Source: a virus
IMG/VR virus record: IMGVR_UViG_3300046455_000083
Location: 1-47,405 of that record
Length of the DNA stretch: 47,405 bases
Reading direction: 5' to 3' (one strand)
The notes beneath the pieces are model-generated. The model was not told the origin of the DNA, searched no databases, and worked only from the letters and a program-made list of their open reading frames with translations. Position numbers and translations under genes: made by a program. Below, in pieces: positions 1-7,672 of the stretch (position 1 is the first letter of the stretch; each line of letters starts with the position of its first letter).

Positions 1-315
1 ACCCGAACCTGTAGCAATAGCTAAGGTAACTACAGTGGTTCCCGTATTCCGTAGCAACGTTACTTGATCTACAGCACACGTAGACGCAGCAGGGAGGTTA
101 ATAGTCCCTGCAGTGCTGAGATTAATATTTACCCGCTTCCCAATGTGCACCGTAGTAAGAGCCTGTACCGTAGTAATCAGCGTAGCGCTAGTTAGGAACG
201 TTTGCGAATTCAGAACATCCACGTTAGCGTTATCTTTAATGAACGCCGTACGTACCGCGTCCCCGTCTGAGCCTGCCGGAGCCGTACCTAGGTTTACTTT
301 TTGTAGTACTGTCAT
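1..315 (-). CDS. Tail fibre / receptor-binding protein, N-terminal fragment (left copy)
   Basis: This is the first 105 codons of a tail fibre gene, read leftwards and cut by the window edge. The start ATG (313-315) overlaps the TGA of the M gene (312-314) as ATGA, implying translational coupling. The protein begins MTVLQKVNLGTAPAGSDGDA and matches the N-terminus of the full-length copy at 46123-47313 with only about five substitutions. The N-terminal segment probably anchors the fibre to the tail. It is either the same gene in a second strain, joined at assembly, or part of a genuine diverged duplication. Confidence 0.85.
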   Translation of the reverse strand, partial: MTVLQKVNLGTAPAGSDGDAVRTAFIKDNANVDVLNSQTFLTSATLITTVQALTTVHIGKRVNINLSTAGTINLPAASTCAVDQVTLLRNTGTTVVTLAIATGSG

Positions 316-407
316 GCGGAGAAAACCTCAGTAAAGTTAACGGTTAGCGTGTACGTATTCGCGCCGTGTGGCTGAATAGTCGGAGTGTCGCAGCGGAATA
401 AACCTTG
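1..407. repeat. Left copy of imperfect 407-bp terminal duplication
   Basis: Bases 1-407 align without gaps to 46999-47405; counting by eye I find about 36 mismatches (about 91% identity). The repeat covers the 3' end of the minor tail protein M gene and the first third of the tail fibre gene. Most differences are silent in the fibre frame, which points to two natural alleles rather than read errors. Confidence 0.95.
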
Positions 408-650
408 TGCGCGTAGGGGTGCTGTCCAAAGGAAAGACTGGTAGCCTTTAGTGGCATCTAAGAAAGCTTTGATAGCGCTAATCTTCGTGCCGTCTCCGGA
501 GAACGTGAGAGGGTACGTGTCCATCTGGTTATTAATACCGTCGGCTACCGTCTGTGCGTAGCCGTCTCCGAACTGCGCGGTTCGTACCGCATACTTCGTA
601 GTCCCAACTATCTCTAAGCTAGGGGACCATGTAAATGTGGGCGTTGTCAT
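312..650 (-). CDS. M: Minor tail protein M (tail tip, lambda gpM family)
   Basis: This 112-residue protein has the size and pattern of the phage minor tail protein M family (lambda gpM is 109 aa): an N-terminal FTWSPS segment, the FGDGYAQTVADGIN stretch at about residues 27-40, and the C-terminal GANTYTLTVNF strand. In lambda, gpM acts at the distal tail tip late in tip assembly. It follows the tape measure gene, as in lambda, and has a strong Shine-Dalgarno (GGAGGG) before its ATG. Its stop overlaps the start of the tail fibre gene, whereas in lambda L would come next. A second, one-residue-different copy of its C-terminus lies at 47310-47405. Confidence 0.9.
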   Translation of the reverse strand: MTTPTFTWSPSLEIVGTTKYAVRTAQFGDGYAQTVADGINNQMDTYPLTFSGDGTKISAIKAFLDATKGYQSFLWTAPLRAQGLFRCDTPTIQPHGANTYTLTVNFTEVFSA

Positions 651-665
651 AGTCCCTCCTTAAAG

Positions 666-3509
666 TTAGATTTGTCCGTACTTCATCTGATAGGCGTATC
701 CGCCCTGGCCGCGCATCTTCTGTGCCATTCGCTTATCTACGAACGCTTGTACAGTGGCGTGCAAATCTGCCGCATCTGAATCGCTAAGACCATTCCCACC
801 GTTGTTATTCACAGTCACGCTAACCGGGCTATTACCGCTGGCTGCGGACGTGCTGGAGCTAGCTACCGTACCAACCGCGCCACCGCTTGCGAAGTGCCCC
901 AAGTTGCCGCTATTGATTGCTGCCAGTAACCCGCTGTACTTTTTGGTAGATGCGGCGTTAATAACGTACTCACCATTAGATAGCATCGCGGGGATACTGT
1001 CGCTGGTAGATGTCCCACTACCACTAACCCCGCCACCGCCTGCCAAGTGGAACGCACCTGCAAACGATGTAACTCCGTTAGCCACACCGCCAGCATTACC
1101 GCCACCGAATGAGCCAAGGATAGAACTAAAAATCTGTGTCTCTGCAGCTTGGAGAGCAATCTTAGCCATGTCAGCAATAACACTAGACGCGAACTGGCTG
1201 AAGTTACCCTTACCAGTGGTAACGAACTGCTCCAATGCGTTAGCGGACGTTTGCCACACTGACGTAAAAGCGTCTCCTACTAGCTGCGCGTTAGTCTGTC
1301 CGTCTCCCGCTATCTTTGTTAGGGATAGCTGCATCTGGTTTGAGTAACTATCGCGTACCGTTTGTTCCTGTGCTAGCTGGCCCGCTAATGCGGCTTGCTG
1401 CTTGGTATAGGACTCTTGCAAGTTTTGCAACTCTTGCGCCTGCTGAAGCTTATCCGCGTTGGGCGTAAATTCGTACTTGTCGTTTAGAGCCTTAACGTTC
1501 TGTAGATACGTCTCGTAAAGCTGCTGCTGAGAAGTATAAGTACTAGCCTGTAGCGGACTCATAAACTGAGTAGCGTTCTTATCGTTATAGCCTTGCTGCT
1601 GCTTTGCCTGAATAGACGCCTGCTGCGCTGCGAACTTCGCTACGTTATCCGCTCGCTTCTCTGCGTGGAGTGCGATAGCGTCTGTGTAGGCCTGGTCGGA
1701 TTTAGTCCGCTCGTCCGTGATACGCTGAATCTCTTTCTGCGCGGAGATTAGGGCTGTCTGCTCCTTCTTACCCGCTGCAATTTGGGCGCGCTTCTCAGCG
1801 TTCGCTAACTCCTCGTTTAGAATCTTGGTGTTAGTGTCGTGAACCTGTGCGTAATATTGCTCATACGACTTGTTACCCGTGTCGTAATCCGCCTTAGCTT
1901 GTGATAGAGCTAACTTACGCTGGCTTTCCAACGCAGCGTTATCAGCGCCGATCTGAGAGATTGCCGCATTAATTCCGCTGTTGCTCGTGTGTGCTGCGTG
2001 TACCTTGGTCTTCTTAGCGTACTGCGTATTAATCGTTGCTACGTTATCGTAGTGGCGTTTAAGCGCGGCTTGATAATCTGCGGAATTCTTGTCTAGGTCC
2101 GCTGTAGCCTTGGTAAAACTCGCGTTCTCCGCGTCTAACTCTAGCTTATGCTGTTCTGCGGGACTCGCGTACTTACTCGAATCAAGGTACTTATCTACAG
2201 CTACCTTAGCGTCTCCAGACTTAGCGCGTGCTTTGTTATCGTCCGCTATCTTCTGCTGTGCCGCTTGTACCTTTTGCAGCGCTGCTACCTGTGCGTTAGC
2301 CGCGTCTAGTGCGTGCTGTGCTGTAGCAATGGCAACTGGGCCGCCGTTCCGCGCTTGTGTGGACTGTATATCCTTCTGCGCCTGTGCCTGACGTTGCAGA
2401 GCATCCGTTAGCTTTTCCGCGTTAGTCGAGGCCACGCCCATACGGTCGAAGTTATCACCAGCTTGCTTAGCCGCGTCCGCAAAGCTTTGCCAGATACGGG
2501 TAAGTAGTCCTACCTCTTGCGTACCCTCCTTAGCCATGCGGCTTTGCGACTCCGCTACCGCGTCAATAAACGCTTTAGTAGCTTGTGCTGTATCTCCGGT
2601 CTTAATGTAGCCGTCGATAACTTCAATTTGTGCCGCGCTAAACGTGTGGTACTTCGATTGCAGTTCGTCTATACCCTTCTTAGGGTCTTCAATCATCTTA
2701 ACGAACGCCTCGGCCGCTTTCTCTGCGGTTAGACCCGTGTCCTTACCGAACTGGGTAACAACTCCAGTTAGCTCCGCTAGCGTATCCGCTGATACGTGAC
2801 CGGAGCTTATCAGCGTAGCCATAGTAGCGCTAACTTCCACCAAGCCGCCATTAGCAGAGGATAGGCCCTCAGCCATTGCGGTAAGCTGGTCTTTAGTTAG
2901 GCCCAGATAGCCATTAGTGGCTACAGAGGATTTCTGCAGCGCCTCAATAGCCGTTACGGTCTTGTAAATCTCGTAGCCAGCGAACGTTACCGCAGCCGCA
3001 AACAAGCCAACACCTAGCCCAGCAGCGGAGAGGATCGCGCTAAGTGCGTCCGTGCGCTCCGCCAATACGCCCAGCGAGCCGCCGAACTTTGTCCAGTTAC
3101 CCTGTGATGCCTCGTGTGCCAACACTAGCAACTCACGGCGAGCCGCCATTGTGGAGAGGTTAAAGCCGTGCGTTTTATTAGTAGCCGCGTCAAGCTGCCC
3201 GATGTAGCCGGATACTGAATCGGAGATACCAAGCTGTGCGGCCTTCATTTGTGCCAGTTCCGCGCGAGTCTTACCCGCTTGGTCCGCTGTCCGCGCAAGC
3301 TGAGACACGAAGTTATTGATAGCGCTTGCGGACGCATTAGAGCCTGTCTGAGCGGCTTCTGATATCGCCTTCTGTGCCACCTGTACGCGCTGTGCTGCAG
3401 CCGCCTGAGAGGCTGAGAACGCGTCTGCGGACTTACGCGCGCGGTCAAGTTCCGCTGTGTACCCGGAGGCGTCCGCGCTTACTTTTACTGTAGTGGCATT
3501 ATTTGCCAT
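666..3509 (-). CDS. H: Tail tape measure protein (lambda gpH type)
   Basis: This is the largest gene of the left arm: 947 residues, rich in Ala, Gln, Lys and Asp, with long heptad-like helical stretches, a hydrophobic segment around residues 150-185 (ILSAAGLGVGLFAAAVTFAG) and a Gly/Ser-rich C-terminal region with the SNGEYVINAAST motif of lambda-type tape measures. Such proteins run inside the tail, set its length and are ejected with the DNA. At roughly 0.15 nm per residue the tail would be near 140 nm (family rule applied by me). It lies directly after the chaperone and gp10-like genes and overlaps the latter by 11 bp. Confidence 0.95.
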   Translation of the reverse strand: MANNATTVKVSADASGYTAELDRARKSADAFSASQAAAAQRVQVAQKAISEAAQTGSNASASAINNFVSQLARTADQAGKTRAELAQMKAAQLGISDSVSGYIGQLDAATNKTHGFNLSTMAARRELLVLAHEASQGNWTKFGGSLGVLAERTDALSAILSAAGLGVGLFAAAVTFAGYEIYKTVTAIEALQKSSVATNGYLGLTKDQLTAMAEGLSSANGGLVEVSATMATLISSGHVSADTLAELTGVVTQFGKDTGLTAEKAAEAFVKMIEDPKKGIDELQSKYHTFSAAQIEVIDGYIKTGDTAQATKAFIDAVAESQSRMAKEGTQEVGLLTRIWQSFADAAKQAGDNFDRMGVASTNAEKLTDALQRQAQAQKDIQSTQARNGGPVAIATAQHALDAANAQVAALQKVQAAQQKIADDNKARAKSGDAKVAVDKYLDSSKYASPAEQHKLELDAENASFTKATADLDKNSADYQAALKRHYDNVATINTQYAKKTKVHAAHTSNSGINAAISQIGADNAALESQRKLALSQAKADYDTGNKSYEQYYAQVHDTNTKILNEELANAEKRAQIAAGKKEQTALISAQKEIQRITDERTKSDQAYTDAIALHAEKRADNVAKFAAQQASIQAKQQQGYNDKNATQFMSPLQASTYTSQQQLYETYLQNVKALNDKYEFTPNADKLQQAQELQNLQESYTKQQAALAGQLAQEQTVRDSYSNQMQLSLTKIAGDGQTNAQLVGDAFTSVWQTSANALEQFVTTGKGNFSQFASSVIADMAKIALQAAETQIFSSILGSFGGGNAGGVANGVTSFAGAFHLAGGGGVSGSGTSTSDSIPAMLSNGEYVINAASTKKYSGLLAAINSGNLGHFASGGAVGTVASSSTSAASGNSPVSVTVNNNGGNGLSDSDAADLHATVQAFVDKRMAQKMRGQGGYAYQMKYGQI

Positions 3510-3942
3510 TCTGGACTGCCTCCTGTACTTGTTCTATGACTGCTGCGCCTGCTTCGTCTTTCTTAGCTTCGAATGCGGGTCTAATAAAAGGGCGCGCGGC
3601 TACCTGTGACGTTCCGTGTTCCAAATCCTTAAGGTTAGTTACCTTGTGCCCGTTTTCCAGAAGCCGGGCGTACCACGCCTTTTTATTAAACGTTACTGCG
3701 TACGTTGCCAACTTACCCGCTACTGACTCTTCCGGGAGATAAGTAACTAGAATTGCTTCCTCAAGATTGCCAGTACGGTAGTACGGCATAGCCCTAACCT
3801 TAATTTCACGATAGAAAACGGTAGCCCCTGCAGCCGCACCCTTACGTAAGGCAGACTCAGAGGCCCCTAGTGCTGCGCGGTCTAATACGTCAGTCAGCGC
3901 TTGCGGGTTTTCCACGGTGAAGGATGATTTGCTTTTTGCCAC
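3499..3942 (-). CDS. HK97 gp10-like head-tail/tail completion protein
   Basis: The 147-residue product matches the HK97-gp10_like family: basic N-terminus, a central strand region (RTGNLEEAILVTY), a WYARLLENGH motif, and the C-terminal signature RPFIRPAFE around residues 116-124. Members sit at the head-tail neck or complete the tail. The start is GTG (3942) with GGAG about 10 bp upstream; the gene overlaps the T frame by 53 bp. Its position between the chaperone and tape measure genes is unusual, since gp10-like genes normally precede the tail tube gene. Confidence 0.85.
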   Translation of the reverse strand: MAKSKSSFTVENPQALTDVLDRAALGASESALRKGAAAGATVFYREIKVRAMPYYRTGNLEEAILVTYLPEESVAGKLATYAVTFNKKAWYARLLENGHKVTNLKDLEHGTSQVAARPFIRPAFEAKKDEAGAAVIEQVQEAVQNGK

Positions 3943-4285
3943 TTGCTTTTATCTCCGCTAGATTGATACCAAACACTGATACCGCTATGGCTTCTGCGGA
4001 GGGTGCGTTACCTTCTACTTCTACTTCAGGCTCTTGCGCCCACGGTATGAAGTCCATAGGCTTGTACGCGGGTGTATCCTTACCCCGATTAACGTTAGCT
4101 ACTACGCTAGCTACTGTCCCCATACGAATATCGTCTATGCGATCCCCGAAGGGTTCAAGGGAGTAGAAAGCTTTCCAGTACCCAAACTCCGCACTAGACA
4201 TACGCCCCTGTAGCTCCTTTACCGTACAGCCGCCAATTTCTTTAGTGAGCCGGAACCAGAGCAATAGCTCCGGACTCTCCGTTAG
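3890..4285 (-). CDS. T: Tail assembly protein T-like domain (DUF4035), made by -1 frameshifting
   Basis: This frame carries a DUF4035/gpT-type domain: GGCTVKELQGRMSSAEFGYW and a following SLEPFGDRIDD stretch. It has no convincing independent start; only a TTG at 4264 exists. It is in the -1 frame of the upstream G gene and joins it exactly at the slippery heptamer 4285-4291. Reading through gives a GT fusion of about 242 residues (111 from G plus 131 from here). In lambda the G:GT ratio is set by programmed frameshifting, and GT bridges tape measure and tail tube subunits. Confidence 0.88.
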   Translation of the reverse strand, partial: LTESPELLLWFRLTKEIGGCTVKELQGRMSSAEFGYWKAFYSLEPFGDRIDDIRMGTVASVVANVNRGKDTPAYKPMDFIPWAQEPEVEVEGNAPSAEAIAVSVFGINLAEIKASGKKQIILHRGKPASAD

Positions 4286-4617
4286 TTTTTTAGCGCGGCT
4301 TCCTCAGCATCAGCACCGATCTTATTAACCTGCAGCGCAACCTTAGCAATCTCCGACACAGCACCAGCGGACTTGTCACGCAACACCGCTACATCCTCAG
4401 ACGAGAACATAGCCGCGCCGTTAGCGTCCACCACGGTAGCCGCAACGATAGCCGCCTCAAAGTGGCTAGCCGTCTTATCGCCGGATGCAATAAGCGCTTG
4501 GAATTCGTCGCGCGCTTTGCCCGTCATAACCCTAAAGCGCAACACTGCGTTAATAACCTTAACTTCTACTTCCTTAACTTCAGCCTCAAGGGCTGCGAAA
4601 AGTTGTGCTTTATCCAT
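4282..4617 (-). CDS. G: Tail assembly chaperone G
   Basis: This 111-residue, Ala/Glu/Val-rich protein lies between the tail tube and T/tape-measure genes, the invariant location of the gpG tail assembly chaperone. It begins MDKAQLFAALEAEVKEVEV and has a helical C-terminus ending in a slippery site. gpG coats the tape measure protein until the tube polymerises and is absent from the mature virion. Assignment rests mainly on position, size and the frameshift, less on sequence motifs. Confidence 0.85.
   Translation of the reverse strand: MDKAQLFAALEAEVKEVEVKVINAVLRFRVMTGKARDEFQALIASGDKTASHFEAAIVAATVVDANGAAMFSSEDVAVLRDKSAGAVSEIAKVALQVNKIGADAEEAALKN
4285..4291 (-). other. Programmed -1 ribosomal frameshift site (A AAA AAC)
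   Basis: On the minus strand the last codons of the G frame are GCG CTA AAA AAC TAA, which contains the canonical X XXY YYZ heptamer A-AAA-AAC directly before the stop. Slipping back one base continues as CTA ACG GAG AGT and enters the DUF4035 frame without interruption. A AAA AAC is a well-known efficient slippery sequence; the spacing next to a stop codon is typical of G/GT genes. Confidence 0.9.
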
Positions 4618-4632
4618 TAGGTATCCTTAGTA

Positions 4633-5055
4633 TTACGGGCCGACAACTACGGTGATATCGCCGGTGATCGTGAGTGCGATAGCGCCGGAATATACGGCGT
4701 CAACCTTAGCCGCGATAGGGAACGCTGCAACGAAGGCGCTAAACGTAATCGTAGACGCATCCGAGAGAGTAACCTTAAAGCTTTTCTGCGTACCCGCCTT
4801 CTTAGCTGCGAGCAACGCCGAATGGCTAGCTTCCGACAGATTGATAAACGCGGTAAGCGTCAACGTACCCCAGTCTTGCAGACCAAGTACACGCTCTTTA
4901 GCTACGGAACTAAGGTCGGTCGTATCAATCTCCGCTGCCTTACCATCAAAGCCGCTAATGTCGGACACGTTGACGATATCGGTCCAGGTAGGCGTACCCG
5001 TACCGGTATCAATAGCGATAGTAGTACCTTGTGCGGTTTTTGCTGTAGAACTCAT
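4633..5055 (-). CDS. Major tail tube protein
   Basis: A 140-residue beta-rich protein of the phage tail tube family: N-terminal QGTTIAIDTGTGTPTWTDI, central FDGKAAEIDTTDLSS (the typical loop followed by a Thr/Asp turn), and a C-terminal strand ending in ALTITGDITVVVGP. Subunits of this fold stack as hexameric rings to form the siphovirus tail tube. ATG start; it sits between the DUF3168 tail completion gene and the G chaperone, the standard order. Confidence 0.9.
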   Translation of the reverse strand: MSSTAKTAQGTTIAIDTGTGTPTWTDIVNVSDISGFDGKAAEIDTTDLSSVAKERVLGLQDWGTLTLTAFINLSEASHSALLAAKKAGTQKSFKVTLSDASTITFSAFVAAFPIAAKVDAVYSGAIALTITGDITVVVGP

Positions 5056-5058
5056 TTG

Positions 5059-5418
5059 TTATCCTAAATATGTAATCGAAAAGTCTAAGGAGGAGCCGTA
5101 TAGCAACGTATCCGGTTCAAAGGTACTGACAGGCGCACCGATAGGTACTGCCTTTACTGCAGGATTTACTAATGCTTGGAACGCTTGTTCCATGATGCTA
5201 GCTGCCTGTGCGCGGGTCTTAGCCCATACGGTGATTTGCATACGGGAGTTACGGGTAGAAGGTGTATCGGCATCAAGGGTAACGAACGTCTGTCCTCCGA
5301 CTGCCTGATACGTAATCCACGGTGCGGGTGTTGCTGCAGGTGCTACGTCTGGAAAGACACTGCCAGATGCTAGGGTAGATAGTGCGCCGTAGACGATTGA
5401 TTCTGCGTTAGCCGTCAT
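5059..5418 (-). CDS. Tail completion/terminator protein (DUF3168-like)
   Basis: The 119-residue protein has the DUF3168 pattern: N-terminal helix followed by PWITYQAVGGQ, the segment RNSRMQITVWAKTRAQA (strand then helix), and a C-terminal strand SSLDFSITY. Proteins of this family cap the tail tube at the head-proximal end or form the neck. It overlaps the preceding adaptor gene by 11 bp and is followed 4 bp later by the tail tube gene. Confidence 0.82.
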   Translation of the reverse strand: MTANAESIVYGALSTLASGSVFPDVAPAATPAPWITYQAVGGQTFVTLDADTPSTRNSRMQITVWAKTRAQAASIMEQAFQALVNPAVKAVPIGAPVSTFEPDTLLYGSSLDFSITYLG

Positions 5419-5770
5419 TTGAATTTTCCGTGCATGCTAGGTCCACGAACTCACGAGTAGCAACGTTAGGCAACACGGATGCAATGTTATAAATAACGTT
5501 CTGAGCTATCGCCCGGTCTCCGTTGTTAATTCCCAGACGCCAGCGAATACGAATACTCGCGTTACCTTTATCAATCTGCGTTCCGCCAGCTACTTTCTCT
5601 ATACCCTTAAGCGTTAGGACTTTTCCCCATACAGACGCGTACTCCGTCCATACTTCAAGGGGCTGGCCTAATTCGTCTTTACCGGAAGTCTTACGCTGCA
5701 GGCTAATCTTAAGGTTAAGGTCTCCCGCCATAATCCCGGAGCCTTGCCGTTTCTTCATTCCGGGAGTCAT
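5408..5770 (-). CDS. Head closure / head-tail joining protein
   Basis: The product (120 aa from the ATG that overlaps the upstream stop as ATGA; an alternative start at 5731 begins MAGDLNLKI) matches the phage head-tail joining family: LNLKISLQRKTSGKDELGQPLEVWTEYASVWGKV. These proteins form the head-completion ring below the connector. The internal start would be closer to the usual N-terminus of the family, but the coupled ATGA start fits the rest of this operon. Confidence 0.85.
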   Translation of the reverse strand: MTPGMKKRQGSGIMAGDLNLKISLQRKTSGKDELGQPLEVWTEYASVWGKVLTLKGIEKVAGGTQIDKGNASIRIRWRLGINNGDRAIAQNVIYNIASVLPNVATREFVDLACTENSNDG

Positions 5771-6072
5771 GCGAATACCACGGAGCGGAGACGTGATAGC
5801 AAGCAGACCGCGCCAACGCTTAGCGGGTCGTCGAATCCTTCACGGCTAGCGAAGATGGTAGCCAGTACGAGAAGGGTAGCTAGCTTAGCGCGGGGCGGGG
5901 CCGTAGTCGTATCCCAGCTAGCTGGCGTACTTCCGTCCGCTGCGGTAGTACCAACGTAATCCGTAACGATATCGCTGGCTTGCGTGATCTTCTCTGCTAG
6001 GTCTACGTCTGAGAACGTGTCATCAATACGAAGGTGAAACTTAGCTTCGTCAAGGGTTACTAGATCACTCAT
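5767..6072 (-). CDS. Head-tail connector protein (HK97 gp6-like)
   Basis: A 101-residue helical protein starting MSDLVTLDEAKFHLRIDDTF, the hallmark of gp6-type connectors (LxEAKxHLRID near the N-terminus), followed by AEKITQASDIVTDYVG. In HK97 gp6 forms a ring attached to the portal vertex. It overlaps the end of the portal gene by 8 bp and the next adaptor gene by 4 bp. Confidence 0.9.
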   Translation of the reverse strand: MSDLVTLDEAKFHLRIDDTFSDVDLAEKITQASDIVTDYVGTTAADGSTPASWDTTTAPPRAKLATLLVLATIFASREGFDDPLSVGAVCLLSRLRSVVFA

Positions 6073-7393
6073 TAGAGTCTACCTCCGTTGGCGTAGTCGT
6101 ATCCGTAGGTGCAGGACCATTAGTAGGTGGTCCCGCTGCATCGCGTGCAGCCAGAGCGGACAGCGCATAATTCTGCACCTGCAGATACGGAGTATCACCA
6201 CCAGCAACCGGAGGTAGTCCGGTAGTCGAGCGGGCCTCATTAGGCGTCATAATCCCGGCACCTACGGCCATAGCGTTAGCTTGGTGCTGTGCTGCGGCGT
6301 CCATACGCATCAAAGCGCCCGTGTCAATCTCCGCGCCCTGTCCGTCCGGAACTCCTAGACCGTCGTCTAAGAGTGCTTCGATACTCTCAATGTGTGCCTG
6401 TAGACAATCGCTGTAATACATACCTTCGTAGATAGCCGCGCTCGCTGCAGGACGCGAGGCAGTCTCAGCCCCAAGCTTATGCAAAGGTACGTGATAGCAT
6501 CGCGCTACGTCCTCCACCGTCCATTTAAGTTGTTCGATTAGCTGTGCGTCCGTGCTAGTCATCGTCATAGACGAGTACGTAAGTCCACCAGCGAGGATAG
6601 CCACGTTACCGGTATTAGTACCGGAGTTAGCAGCAGCCCAGCTAGCCTTAGCCTTGTCCGCTTGCTCTTGCGACAATGCGCCTGGGGCGGTAAGCACACC
6701 GGATGGGCGCGCGGCGTTACCAAAGAAAGCAGCCGAATTAACCGCAATGTTGCTGCCCATAGTCGCGCTAGTTGCGCATGCCACGAGGGGCGAGACGCCC
6801 ACCAAAGGATGCCATGCCGTAATCCCTCTATCGTGGATAATGTCCGCAGCGGGAATTACCACTGCCTCTAGCGGGGATACCTGCAACGGGGACATTGTGA
6901 CCTGATAGAACACGGAGTCGTCAGGCGCAACCATAGGGATAACGTAGCGGGGGTTAAGTACTTCCATCGCAATAACAGCACCCATAGCGTTACGCGTCTT
7001 AAGGATATACGCGTTACCCCAGAGCAACTTACTGGAGAGCCACGCCTTAATGAATTGTTGGCGGGTCTGGTAGTGGTTAGGCTTGTTAAGAACGCTAGTG
7101 TATCGCGGTGCGGGAGACTCTAGCCACACGCCCGTAGTTAGCTTAACGTACTTGATACGAAGCTTGGACACGTCCGAGGAGATAAGGTCTACGCACGCGA
7201 ATACAGCGGAGGACGCGAGCATACCTGATTGGCCGGTAAGACTCTGGTTTTGCCCCCACGCGCCGGTATATGGTTCACGAATGAATTGCCCGTCACCACC
7301 TGGGAACATCGTAGCGGAGATTCCCGTAGCGATTTGGGTCTTGCCAGGCTTCTTTCGGAAGTAACCCTTGGTGATACTGTCAAAAAGTCCCAA
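6065..7393 (-). CDS. Portal protein (HK97 family)
   Basis: This 442-residue protein shows the phage portal pattern: an N-terminal GLFDSITKGYFRKKPGKT segment, SSAVFACVDLISSDVSKL at about residues 60-77, ILKTRNAMGAVIAMEVLNP, and VEDVARCYHVPLHKLG with the ERFTLG-like C-terminal helices. A dodecamer forms the DNA channel at the head vertex. The start is TTG with an excellent Shine-Dalgarno (GGGAGG, 5 bp away). Unusually it is downstream of the protease and capsid genes rather than between terL and protease. Confidence 0.93.
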   Translation of the reverse strand: MGLFDSITKGYFRKKPGKTQIATGISATMFPGGDGQFIREPYTGAWGQNQSLTGQSGMLASSAVFACVDLISSDVSKLRIKYVKLTTGVWLESPAPRYTSVLNKPNHYQTRQQFIKAWLSSKLLWGNAYILKTRNAMGAVIAMEVLNPRYVIPMVAPDDSVFYQVTMSPLQVSPLEAVVIPAADIIHDRGITAWHPLVGVSPLVACATSATMGSNIAVNSAAFFGNAARPSGVLTAPGALSQEQADKAKASWAAANSGTNTGNVAILAGGLTYSSMTMTSTDAQLIEQLKWTVEDVARCYHVPLHKLGAETASRPAASAAIYEGMYYSDCLQAHIESIEALLDDGLGVPDGQGAEIDTGALMRMDAAAQHQANAMAVGAGIMTPNEARSTTGLPPVAGGDTPYLQVQNYALSALAARDAAGPPTNGPAPTDTTTPTEVDSNE

Positions 7394-7410
7394 ATGGGCC
7401 TCCCTTATAG

Positions 7411-7605
7411 TTAGACGGATTTCTTAGGACGGCCCCGCTGTGCGGGCGCTTGTGCTGTATTGGGTTCCTGTATATCTACGTGTGTCTTAACGTCCCCTGA
7501 GACGTAGAGCAAGCGCGCTATAGATACATGCATGTCTACTACATCACCAGCGTTAATAACGCGGTCCAGAACTACCCTTCGAAGGGCTTTAACTCTGATT
7601 AACAT
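7411..7605 (-). CDS. Small hypothetical protein between capsid and portal
   Basis: I start this 64-residue gene at the ATG (7603-7605) preceded by AAAGGA; a longer in-frame extension to 7692 would run into the capsid gene and has no good ribosome site. It begins MLIRVKALRRVVLDRVINAG and ends in a basic tail (RGRPKKSV). A short beta-like protein in this place could be a head decoration, scaffold remnant or DNA-binding protein. No family is recognised. Confidence 0.72.
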   Translation of the reverse strand: MLIRVKALRRVVLDRVINAGDVVDMHVSIARLLYVSGDVKTHVDIQEPNTAQAPAQRGRPKKSV

Positions 7606-7628
7606 ATAAAATCCTTTGAAGAGTACCC

Positions 7629-7644
7629 ACCCTCCGAAGAGGGT
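7629..7644 (-). terminator. Stable cUUCGg stem-loop after the capsid gene
   Basis: On the minus-strand transcript the sequence reads ACCCTC-TTCG-GAGGGT, a perfect 6-bp stem closed by an exceptionally stable C(UUCG)G tetraloop, in the 67-bp gap after the capsid stop. No U-run follows, so it is more likely a partial terminator or an mRNA 3'-end stabiliser that raises capsid expression over the genes downstream than a full intrinsic terminator. Confidence 0.6.
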
Positions 7645-7672
7645 AGGCGATAGGTTAGTACTGCGTAACGAA

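Noticed and set aside
1-407. True direct terminal repeat of a linear phage genome
   Set aside because: The two copies differ at about 36 positions, whereas packaged terminal repeats are copied from the same template and are identical; the repeat also splits genes in the middle.
754-1347. Long plus-strand open frame opposite the tape measure gene
   Set aside because: Antisense shadow of a high-Ala coding region; composition is Leu/Ser/Pro-rich without motifs and has no ribosome site. The same applies to other open frames opposite the capsid, portal, J and polymerase genes.
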